Assembly: GCF_004786035.1 (NCBI RefSeq)
Contig: NZ_CP035088.1
Coordinates: forward strand, 3,074,001-3,138,000
Source of the DNA: Pseudomonas viciae
Lineage (GTDB): Bacteria; Pseudomonadota; Gammaproteobacteria; Pseudomonadales; Pseudomonadaceae
Length of the DNA stretch: 64,000 nucleotides
Direction: 5' to 3'
Position numbers and translations under genes: made by a program. How positions within the stretch are numbered: the stretch's first letter is position 1; each line of letters begins with the position of its first letter. The notes beneath the pieces were generated by a model. The model worked only from the letters and a program-made list of their open reading frames with translations. It had not been told where the DNA came from and made no database searches. Below are positions 52,607-60,081 of the stretch, piece after piece.

Positions 52607-54484
52607 GTGAGTTCCGAGTTCAGATCGTCCTCCCGACCCGGCCCCGGGCAGTATCGCCAGGTGTCGATTGGTCATCCCGCCGTTGAAGTCAGGGAAGAGC
52701 GCGGCATCCTGCACATGCGCTCCCTGGAACCCCTGGCCCCGTTGCCGGCGCGGTTGCTCGATCGCCTGGTGCACTGGGCCGAGATGCGCCCGCAGCAGAC
52801 GTTCATCGCCGCTCGCGAGGCCGGCGGTGACTGGCGTCGCGTCAGCTATGCCCAGATGCTCGAGAGCGTCCGGGCCATCGCCCAAAGCTTGCTGGGCTAC
52901 GGCTTGTCGGCCGAGAAACCCTTGGCGCTGCTCTCAGGCAACGACATCGAACACCTGCAAATGGCTCTTGGCGCAATGTATGCGGGCATTCCGTATTGCC
53001 CGGTGTCGCCGGCCTATTCGTTGCTGTCCCAGGATTTCGCCAAGCTGCGGCATGTCTGCGACCTGTTGCAGCCGGGGCTGGTGTTTGTCAGCGATGCCGC
53101 ACCGTTTGAGCGGGCGATCAATGCCGTCTTGCCGGCCGACGTGCCCTTGATCACGGTGCGTGGCGAGATCCCGGATCGCGCCAGAACCAGTTTTGCCAGC
53201 CTGCTGGCGCAACCCGGCGGCGTCGAGGCCGAACGAGCCTTTGCCGCTTCCGGGCCGGATAGCATCGCCAAGTTTCTCTTTACCTCGGGTTCGACCAAGC
53301 TGCCGAAGGCGGTGATCACCACCCAACGCATGCTCTGCGCCAACCAGCAAATGCTGTTGCAGACCTTCCCGGTGTTTGGTGAAGCGCCGCCGGTGCTGGT
53401 GGACTGGTTGCCGTGGAACCACACGTTCGGTGGCAGTCACAACGTCGGCATCGTGTTGTACAACGGCGGCACGTTCTACCTGGACGACGGCAAACCCACG
53501 GCCCAGGGCTTCGCCGAAACCTTGCGTAACCTCAAGGAGATTTCGCCTACCGCCTACCTGACCGTGCCCAAGGGCTGGGAAGAGCTGGTCAGCGCCCTGG
53601 AGAAGGACGCGGAGCTGCGCGAGCGTTTTTTCAAGGACATCAGCCTGTTCTTCTTTGCCGCTGCGGGTCTGTCCCAAAGCACCTGGGATCGACTCGACAA
53701 AGTCGCCGAGCAGCATTGTGGCGAACGGATCCGCATGATGGCGGGCCTGGGCATGACCGAGGCGTCGCCGTCCTGCACCTTCACCACCGGGCCACTGTCC
53801 ATGGCCGGCTACATCGGCCTGCCGGCCCCTGGTTGCGAAGTGCGGCTGGTGCCGGTGGACGGCAAGTTCGAAGGGCGCTTTCGCGGGCCGCACATCATGC
53901 CGGGCTACTGGCGCTCGCCGCAGCAGACCGCTGAGGTATTCGACGAGGACGGTTTCTACTGTTCGGGGGATGCGATCAAGCTGGCCGATCCCGGCAACCC
54001 GCAACTGGGCTTGATGTTCGATGGACGGATTGCCGAAGATTTCAAATTGTCCTCTGGCGTGTTCGTCAGTGTCGGTCCGCTGCGCAACCGCGCGGTGCTG
54101 GAAGGCACGCCTTACGTCCAGGACCTGGTGATCACCGCGCCGGATCGCGAGTGCCTGGGTGCGCTGGTGTTTCCGCGGCTTGCGGAATGCCGACGTCTGT
54201 CGGGTCTGGCTTCGGACGCCAGCGATACCCAAGTGCTTGCCAGCGAACCGGTACGCCAATGGTTCGCCGACTGGCTGCAACGCCTGAACCGCGAAGCCAC
54301 CGGCAACGCCAGTCGCGTGGAGTGGATTGCCTTGCTCGATGAACCGGCGTCGATCGATCGTGGCGAAATCACCGACAAGGGCTCGATCAACCAACGGGCG
54401 GTGTTGCAGTGGCGGGCGGCGAAAGTCGAGGCGCTGTATCGCGGTGAAGATGCTTCCATCCTGCGGGCCAGGTCTGTGGCTTAA
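52607..54484 (+). CDS. fcs: Feruloyl-CoA synthase
   Basis: This 625-residue acyl-adenylate enzyme activates ferulate, coumarate or caffeate to the CoA thioester, the first step of the pathway. Signature elements are the P-loop FLFTSGSTKLPKAVITTQRM, the adenine-binding MAGLGMTEASPSCTF and the hinge Asp in YCSGDAIKLADP. The GTG at 52607 is preferred because GGAGG is eight bases before it; TTG 52589 and ATG 52601 are in frame but badly spaced. In most strains fcs is near ech and vdh but its order varies; here it is third. Confidence 0.93.
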   Translation: MSSEFRSSSRPGPGQYRQVSIGHPAVEVREERGILHMRSLEPLAPLPARLLDRLVHWAEMRPQQTFIAAREAGGDWRRVSYAQMLESVRAIAQSLLGYGLSAEKPLALLSGNDIEHLQMALGAMYAGIPYCPVSPAYSLLSQDFAKLRHVCDLLQPGLVFVSDAAPFERAINAVLPADVPLITVRGEIPDRARTSFASLLAQPGGVEAERAFAASGPDSIAKFLFTSGSTKLPKAVITTQRMLCANQQMLLQTFPVFGEAPPVLVDWLPWNHTFGGSHNVGIVLYNGGTFYLDDGKPTAQGFAETLRNLKEISPTAYLTVPKGWEELVSALEKDAELRERFFKDISLFFFAAAGLSQSTWDRLDKVAEQHCGERIRMMAGLGMTEASPSCTFTTGPLSMAGYIGLPAPGCEVRLVPVDGKFEGRFRGPHIMPGYWRSPQQTAEVFDEDGFYCSGDAIKLADPGNPQLGLMFDGRIAEDFKLSSGVFVSVGPLRNRAVLEGTPYVQDLVITAPDRECLGALVFPRLAECRRLSGLASDASDTQVLASEPVRQWFADWLQRLNREATGNASRVEWIALLDEPASIDRGEITDKGSINQRAVLQWRAAKVEALYRGEDASILRARSVA

Positions 54485-54493
54485 ATAAAAAAC

Positions 54494-54587
54494 CTTGTGG
54501 GAGCGGGCTTGCTCGCGAAGAAGGTGTGTCAGTCAACATCAATATTGCTGACCCACCGCTTTCGCGAGCAAGCCCGCTTCCACAGGG
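54494..54587. repeat. Inverted pair of REP elements
   Basis: CTTGTGGGAGCGGGCTTGCT and AGCAAGCCCGCTTCCACAGG face each other between fcs and vanR. Confidence 0.85.
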
Positions 54588-54677
54588 TTACGCTTCTTTG
54601 GTTGGCTCCCGCCCACCGTGACACACCGCCCCAAGCCTTTTACTATGCCGGTTCTCCTTTCTCTGGAATTCACCTGG

Positions 54678-55391
54678 ATGAGTAAGCCTGGCCAAACGGT
54701 GCTGGTTGCGCTGCGCAGAATGATCGCTTCGGGTGAACTGGCGGCCGGCGAGCGCTTGATGGAAATTCCCACAGCAGAATTGTTTGGCGTCTCGCGGATG
54801 CCGGTGCGCATGGCGTTCCGCACGCTGGAACAGGAAGGCTTGCTGGTGCGTTTCGGTGGCAGGGGGTTTCAAGTGCGTTCGGTCAGTGCCGAAGAAATCG
54901 CCGGGGCCGTGGAGGTGCGTGGCGTGCTCGAAGGGCTGGCCGCGCGGCAAACGGCCGAACGTGGCTTGTCCGAAGAGGGCCGGGCAACACTCGAACAATG
55001 CCTGGTGCAGGGCGACGAACTGTTCGCCAAGGGCTATGTGACCGAGGATGACCTGGAGGTCTATCACGACCTCAATATGCGCTTTCATCAAGTGATCGTC
55101 GAAGGCAGCCACAACCCGGCGATCGCTGATGCACTGGCCCGTAACGATCATCTGCCGTTCGCCTCAGTCACCGCCCTGGCGGTGGATCGCCAGAACATGG
55201 CCGGCGAGTTTCGCCGCTTCAACTATGCCCACATGCAGCACCATTCGGTGTTCGACGCGTTGATTCACCGCCAGGGCGCCCGTGCCGAGGCGATCATGCG
55301 CGAGCATGCCAATGCGACCTTGCGTTATGCCGAGGTGTTCGGCTCGACGTTGGCTGATGAGCGGATGACGGTGATATTGCGCTCGGACTGA
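54678..55391 (+). CDS. vanR: GntR-family regulator VanR
   Basis: This 237-residue GntR/FadR-type repressor has an N-terminal winged helix (about residues 5-70; LRRMIASGELAAGERLMEIP, TAELFGVSRMPVRMAFRTLEQEGLL) and a C-terminal ligand domain with metal-binding-type His/Asp residues (DLNMRFHQVIVEGSHN). It lies convergent with vanBA. VanR proteins repress vanAB and release DNA on binding vanillate. Start 54678 gives the usual MSKPGQT N-terminus. Confidence 0.88.
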   Translation: MSKPGQTVLVALRRMIASGELAAGERLMEIPTAELFGVSRMPVRMAFRTLEQEGLLVRFGGRGFQVRSVSAEEIAGAVEVRGVLEGLAARQTAERGLSEEGRATLEQCLVQGDELFAKGYVTEDDLEVYHDLNMRFHQVIVEGSHNPAIADALARNDHLPFASVTALAVDRQNMAGEFRRFNYAHMQHHSVFDALIHRQGARAEAIMREHANATLRYAEVFGSTLADERMTVILRSD

Positions 55392-55410
55392 AGGCCCACA
55401 TACTCATATG

Positions 55411-55506
55411 CCTGTGGGAGCAAAGCTTGCTCGCGATGACAGATATTCAGCCAGCATTGATATCAACTGGCGGACCGCTATCGCGAGCAAGCTTTGCTCC
55501 CACAGG
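55411..55506. repeat. Inverted REP pair with 26-bp perfect arms
   Basis: The arms start CCTGTGGGAGCAAAGCTTGC and are mirrored at 55481-55506, between the convergent vanR and vanB genes. Confidence 0.88.
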
Positions 55507-55538
55507 GCTCTCCCACAGGAGGGCGGGTTGTTCGGAGG

Positions 55539-56489
55539 TTAGAGATCCAGCACCAGCAACGGTGTCTTCGACCGCGAACAGCACGGCGTGAACTGGTCGT
55601 TGCAAGCCTGTTCCGCCTCGGTCAGGAACATGTCTCGATGTTCCGGCACACCTTCCAGCACGCGGGTCAGGCAGGTGCCGCACACGCCTTGTTCGCACGA
55701 GATCGGGATCTCGATGCCATGGCTCTCCAGCACCTGCACCACGCTGCGGTCGGCGGGCACTTCGAAGACCTGCCCGCTGCTGGCCAGTTTCACCGCGAAG
55801 CGGCCATCGGCGCTGGTGTCGGTGGGCGCGGCAGCGAAATATTCGCGGTGCAGGTGGCTGTCCTGCCAGCCCAGGGCCTTGGCGGTGTCCAATACATGCT
55901 GCATGAAACCGCCGGGACCGCACACGTAGAGGTGCAGGTCATCGTTTGGCGCAGCCAGCACGCGAACGGCGTCCAGCCGTGTTTCGGGCTCTTCATCGAA
56001 ATGCAGGAAAACCCGGTCGGCATAAGGTGACTGGCGCAGGCGCTCGACAAAGGCTGCCCGCTCCCGGGAGCGGGTGCAGTAGTGCAGTTCGAACACTGCA
56101 CCGCTCTGGGCCAGGTGCTCGGCCATGCACAAGATCGGTGTAATGCCGATGCCTCCGGCAAACAACAGGCTGCGCCGGGCCTCAGGCGCGAGAGGAAACA
56201 GGTTGCGCGGTTCGCTGATGTGCAGCCGTGCGCCGGGCTGGATCAGCTCGTGCAGACTGCGTGAACCGCCGCGCGAGGCCGAATCCTTGAGTACGCCGAT
56301 GAGGTAACGATGCCGCTCTTCGGGATGGTTGCACAGCGAGTACTGGCGGATCAGGCCGCCGGGCAAGTGCACGTCGATATGGGCGCCGGCAGTGAACGCC
56401 GGCAAGGGTTGGCCGTCGATACGGGTCAGCTCGTAGCTGCAGATATCCAGGGCTTCGTTGTGCCGCGCGACGACTTGGACTTCGATCAT
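55539..56489 (-). CDS. vanB: Vanillate O-demethylase reductase VanB
   Basis: This 316-residue class IA oxygenase reductase has an N-terminal FMN domain (FTAGAHIDVHLPGGLIRQYSL), an NAD domain (LLFAGGIGITPILCMAEHLA, YVCGPGGFMQ) and a C-terminal plant-type 2Fe-2S domain with Cys in CEQGVCGTC and a distal CC pair (TPCCSRSKTPLLVLDL). It passes electrons from NADH to VanA. Its ATG overlaps the vanA stop by four bases (56486-56489). Confidence 0.93.
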   Translation of the reverse strand: MIEVQVVARHNEALDICSYELTRIDGQPLPAFTAGAHIDVHLPGGLIRQYSLCNHPEERHRYLIGVLKDSASRGGSRSLHELIQPGARLHISEPRNLFPLAPEARRSLLFAGGIGITPILCMAEHLAQSGAVFELHYCTRSRERAAFVERLRQSPYADRVFLHFDEEPETRLDAVRVLAAPNDDLHLYVCGPGGFMQHVLDTAKALGWQDSHLHREYFAAAPTDTSADGRFAVKLASSGQVFEVPADRSVVQVLESHGIEIPISCEQGVCGTCLTRVLEGVPEHRDMFLTEAEQACNDQFTPCCSRSKTPLLVLDL

Positions 56490-57577
56490 GACCGTTGCTC
56501 CGCATGCTGCGGCTGCTGGGTCTGGGTGCTGGCGATCAATCCGGCTTGCGATTCGCGCTCGCGCGCAATCAGACGCTCCAGCACCCGACGCGACTGCACG
56601 CCGCCGGCATCGATGTTGAGCTTGAGCAGGTTGCGCTGCGGATGGTCCAGCAGGTTGCGCTGCTGGCGTTCAAGCATCTCCAGGTCTTCGCTGAAAATCT
56701 TGCCCTGGCCTTCGCGAATGCTATCGGTCAGCGCTTGATCCTGTGGCTGGAAGTGCCGGGCCATGCCCCAGAAGTACCAGATGGAGGTTTCGGTTTCCGG
56801 CGTGATGAAATCCACCACGATGCTCGATGCCTTGAACTGCGGGGCGGCGTGATAACCACCGTTGCCGGCATGGGCCACGCCGACTTCGATCAGTACGTGG
56901 CTGGGCGGGGTGAAACGGCAGATCTGCCAGCGGTCCACCGGCACATCGTCGGCCAGGTTGTTACCGCGCAGGGCCATGCGCCAGAAGGGCGGGGCCATGA
57001 TGTTTTCCATGTGCCGGGCGGTGACCACTTCGTCGCCCTCGACCGTGGTTACGGGGGGCGCTTCGTCGATTTCCTTTTGGCCAATGCTGGACGCGTGCAC
57101 GTAGGTTTCGTGGGTCAGGTCCATCAGGTTATCGATCATCAGGCGGTAGTCGCACTGGATATGAAACAGGCCGCCACCGTAGGCCCATTCATCGTTTTCG
57201 GCCCATTCCAGATGATGGATCAGCGCCGGGTCGGCCAGCGCCTGATCACCGGGCCAGACCCAGATGAAGCCATGGCGTTCCTCTACCGCAAAGGTCTTGT
57301 TGCAAGGGAAGCCCCGGACCCGTTGCCCTGGCATCTCCACGGTCTTGCCGTCACACCCCATCACCAGGCCGTGATAGCCGCACACCAGGTTGCCGTTTTC
57401 GACGTAGCCCAACGAGAGCGGGGCGCCACGATGGGGACAAAAGTCTTCCACGGCCGCGACCTTGCCCTCGTGCCCACGGTAAAAAACTATCTTTTCGCCA
57501 CAGATCTGGCGGCCCAGGGGCTTGTCGGCGATTTCATCGGGGGTGCAGGCAACGTACCAGGTGTTTTTGGGGTACAT
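56486..57577 (-). CDS. vanA: Vanillate O-demethylase oxygenase VanA
   Basis: This 363-residue Rieske oxygenase removes the methyl group of vanillate as formaldehyde and yields protocatechuate. The Rieske cluster ligands are in CPHRGAPL and CGYHG (residues about 47-68), and the mononuclear iron site lies in DNLMDLTHETYVH (near residue 150-165). The start MYPKNTWYVACTPDEIADKP is typical of VanA. First gene of vanAB, preceded by two VanR-like boxes. With ech, vdh and fcs it completes ferulate to protocatechuate. Confidence 0.95.
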   Translation of the reverse strand: MYPKNTWYVACTPDEIADKPLGRQICGEKIVFYRGHEGKVAAVEDFCPHRGAPLSLGYVENGNLVCGYHGLVMGCDGKTVEMPGQRVRGFPCNKTFAVEERHGFIWVWPGDQALADPALIHHLEWAENDEWAYGGGLFHIQCDYRLMIDNLMDLTHETYVHASSIGQKEIDEAPPVTTVEGDEVVTARHMENIMAPPFWRMALRGNNLADDVPVDRWQICRFTPPSHVLIEVGVAHAGNGGYHAAPQFKASSIVVDFITPETETSIWYFWGMARHFQPQDQALTDSIREGQGKIFSEDLEMLERQQRNLLDHPQRNLLKLNIDAGGVQSRRVLERLIARERESQAGLIASTQTQQPQHAEQRS

Positions 57578-57609
57578 GACGGGATCTCCAAACGGATGTT
57601 GTTCTTGTC

Positions 57610-57697
57610 TGTGGATCCATTAACTCTCTTAACCAATTTGTTTGTCAATGTTATAGGCGGATTAAAAGATGATCGGTTTGTTTTGTGGATCCATTAA
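57610..57697. promoter_or_regulatory. Two identical VanR-type boxes TGTGGATCCATTAA
   Basis: TGTGGATCCATTAA occurs at 57610-57623 and 57684-57697, 74 bases apart, in the spacer between vanA and the DUF336 gene. The TGGATCCA core matches the ATTGGATCCAAT operator known for Caulobacter VanR. Two copies could let VanR loop or serve both divergent genes. Confidence 0.65.
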
Positions 57698-57815
57698 TTG
57701 AAAGGTTTCTCAAGCCTGCGGTGGTCGACTTCGAATGTATTGGCTCAAATATCATCGAGGAACAATACTGCGGCTCTGGCCCTCGGGCTTTCAGTCACAG
57801 AGCACGGAGTGATTC

Positions 57816-58241
57816 ATGAAAACCAAAACGGTACTCACTGAACCGGACGTTTCACAGTTGCTCGTCCTCGCCAGGGAGAGGGCTCACCAGCACCAGTGGG
57901 CCGTGTCGATCTGCGTGGTCGACGACGGCGGTCATCCCCTGGGGTTGCTGCGTCTGGACGATGCCTCGCCGCTTTCAGCCTACATCGCCACCGAGAAAGC
58001 CCGTACCGCCGCCATGGGCCGGCGTGACAGCAAGGTCTTTGAAGACATGATCAATGGCGGCCGCTACGCCTTCCTCAGCGCTCCACACCTGCAAGGCATG
58101 CTCGAAGGCGGCGTGGTCATCCGCCGCGACGGGCAATGCATCGGCGCCATCGGCGTATCCGGCGTCAAGGCCGAGCAGGATGCCGAACTGGCGCGGCTGT
58201 CGGTGCAGACGTGGGAGGAAGCGATTACGCCGGATACCTGA
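57816..58241 (+). CDS. GlcG/HbpS-family (DUF336) protein
   Basis: This 141-residue protein of the heme-binding HbpS/GlcG family spans its single domain: VSICVVDDGGHPLGLLRLDDASP, TARTAAMGRRDSK and a Gly-rich GGVVIRRDGQCIGAIGVSGV. It lacks a signal peptide. Family members bind heme or a small cofactor, and many are encoded in catabolic operons with unclear roles. It is divergent from vanA and shares the spacer with the VanR-type boxes, so it may belong to the vanillate regulon. Confidence 0.82.
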   Translation: MKTKTVLTEPDVSQLLVLARERAHQHQWAVSICVVDDGGHPLGLLRLDDASPLSAYIATEKARTAAMGRRDSKVFEDMINGGRYAFLSAPHLQGMLEGGVVIRRDGQCIGAIGVSGVKAEQDAELARLSVQTWEEAITPDT

Positions 58242-58252
58242 TTGACTCGACC

Positions 58253-58296
58253 CGTGGCGAGGGAGCTTGCTCCCGCTGGGCTGCGCAGCAGCCCCA
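58253..58296. repeat. Single REP element
   Basis: CGTGGCGAGGGAGCTTGCTC with GGGCTGCGCAGCAGCCCCAC, after the DUF336 gene; nearly the same as the copy at 26248. Confidence 0.8.
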
Positions 58297-58408
58297 CATC
58301 CTTTCAGGTAGATGAACAACCTGTGGGAACGGGTTGCACAAATCTTCCAGACGCCATCGCCCTCAGCGGGTAATCTGCCCCGAGCGGATAGACAACACGA
58401 GACGGCTC

Positions 58409-59245
58409 ATGACAGTGCGCAACTGGATCGATTTCAAGCAGGACGCCACGTCCGGTATCGAGACCGTGCGTGCGCATTTCGAGGGGCATGCCTACGATCC
58501 GCATTGGCACGACGCTTATCTGGTGGGCGTGACCGAGCAGGGCGTGCAGCAGTTTCATTGCCGCCGCCAGCAGCACAACAGCACGCCAGGCAAGGTGTTT
58601 CTGCTTGAGCCCGGTGAGTTGCATGACGGCAACGCGCCCCACGACAACGGTTTCACCTACCGCACGTTGTACCTGGAGCCTCAATGGCTGGAGCGCGAGT
58701 TGCGTTCTTTGTTCGACGTTGCGCCGGACAATGCCCAGTTGGGCTTCGCCGCCACGCTGACCGACGATGCGCGGCTGGCGAGCGCCACGGCCATGGCGTT
58801 CCAGAGTCTGCATGAGCAGGAAATCCGAATCGTGCGCCAGACCGCCCTGGACACTTTGCTCGCCAATCTGACCCAGCACTTGCATTGGCGGGCGCGGATC
58901 AATCCCGACCCAAGGTTGCCGCTGGTGGCGCAGCAGGCCCGCGATTATCTGCACAGCCACCTGAGCGACGATGTCGGGCTGGACGACCTGGCGCGGGTCA
59001 CCGGCGTGGATCGTTTCCGCCTGACCCGCGCCTTCAAGGCGGCGTTCGGCCTGGCGCCCCATGCTTATCTGATCCAGTTGCGCCTGGCCCGGGCGCGACG
59101 CTTACTGGCCCGTGGCGAGAGTGCCGTGGCGGTTGCCGCGATGCTGGGGTTTGCCGACCAAAGCCACTTGGGCCGCTGGTTTCAGCGCGCTTATCGCCTG
59201 AGCCCGGCGGACTACCGCAAGCGCTGCTCAAACGTTCCAGACTGA
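58409..59245 (+). CDS. AraC-family transcriptional regulator
   Basis: This 278-residue AraC regulator has an N-terminal cupin domain (PHWHDAYLVGVTEQGVQQFH, GKVFLLEPGELHDG) and C-terminal helix-turn-helix pair (about residues 180-275; LDDLARVTGVDRFRLTRAFK, VAVAAMLGFADQSHLGRWF, RLSPADYRKR). It lies just before a LysE-type exporter on the same strand (52-base gap), a common pair in which the AraC protein controls the exporter. The start at 58409 gives the MTVRNWIDF N-terminus. Confidence 0.87.
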   Translation: MTVRNWIDFKQDATSGIETVRAHFEGHAYDPHWHDAYLVGVTEQGVQQFHCRRQQHNSTPGKVFLLEPGELHDGNAPHDNGFTYRTLYLEPQWLERELRSLFDVAPDNAQLGFAATLTDDARLASATAMAFQSLHEQEIRIVRQTALDTLLANLTQHLHWRARINPDPRLPLVAQQARDYLHSHLSDDVGLDDLARVTGVDRFRLTRAFKAAFGLAPHAYLIQLRLARARRLLARGESAVAVAAMLGFADQSHLGRWFQRAYRLSPADYRKRCSNVPD

Positions 59246-59297
59246 GCCCGGTTTCATCGCGATGATCAAGTCACGATCATTGCCGAGATATTGCTCC

Positions 59298-59900
59298 ATG
59301 GACCAGTTGCTGCCGTTTGCCCTGTTCGCATTTGTCGCCTCCATCACCCCGGGCCCGACCAATATCCTGGTGCTGAGCCACAGCTCGCGCTTTGGCCTGG
59401 CGACCACCTGGCCGATCATCCTTGGCGCATGCGCTGCGGCGGCCTTGTTGGTGCTCTTGGTTGGAACGGGACTGGGGGATGTGCTGGCACGCCATGCCAC
59501 ACTTCAAACGCTGCTCTCATGGGCCGGCATCGCCTGGCTGAGTTGGATGGCCTGGCAGATTTTCAGTGCTCCGGCCGAGGCCATCGACCCTGAGCGTCCC
59601 GTAGAGGGGCGGCGGCTTGGCTTGACGGGGGCCGCCGGTTTGCAGTTGGTAAACCCGAAAACCTGGATGATGGCGCTGGCGGTGGTCAGCGTTTTCGCTG
59701 GCGCCGAGGCCGACCGTACGGTACGAGTGCTGTGGTTGTCCCTGGCGTTCTTCGTGATCTCAATCCCCTGCATGACCGCCTGGGCTTACCTGGGGCTCGG
59801 CGCTGCCAGGTTCTGCCGTTCCGCGGTGGCGATGGGGCGGTTTAATCGGGTCATGGCGGTCTTGCTGTTGGTGTCGGCGTGGTTGACCTTGGTGGTGTAG
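59298..59900 (+). CDS. LysE/RhtB-family amino acid exporter
   Basis: This 200-residue membrane exporter has about six membrane segments. The family motif LFAFVASITPGPTNILVLSHSSRFG is at the N-terminus, and GAAGLQLVNPKTWMMALAVVS in the middle is conserved. Such proteins export amino acids or related metabolites such as homoserine lactone-like compounds. ATG 59298 is chosen because it begins the membrane domain directly. Its regulator is probably the AraC protein upstream. Confidence 0.88.
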   Translation: MDQLLPFALFAFVASITPGPTNILVLSHSSRFGLATTWPIILGACAAAALLVLLVGTGLGDVLARHATLQTLLSWAGIAWLSWMAWQIFSAPAEAIDPERPVEGRRLGLTGAAGLQLVNPKTWMMALAVVSVFAGAEADRTVRVLWLSLAFFVISIPCMTAWAYLGLGAARFCRSAVAMGRFNRVMAVLLLVSAWLTLVV

Positions 59901-60081
59901 CCACGAGTCGTCCCGGACAGACCTGAAACGCCCTCGCCAGGCTTTCGCGCCTGTCGCTGCAACCCCTGGCAACAGTCTGACGGTTTCAAAAAACCATCGT
60001 TTTGGGGAGCATCGACCACGCCAAAGCTTGGCGAACTTTAAATTTGCAATGCCCAATCGACCCCAAGGAAGGAGGTCCATC

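Noticed and set aside
50988..54394. Two frames of about 490-520 codons antisense to vdh and fcs
   Set aside because: Their products are rich in His, Gly, Gln and Arg in the pattern of reversed coding sequence; the sense genes have full enzyme motifs.
2968..58296. REP palindromes considered as insertion-sequence ends or a CRISPR array
   Set aside because: They are single or facing pairs at gene ends with variable spacing, no transposase gene is associated, and there are no regular spacers.
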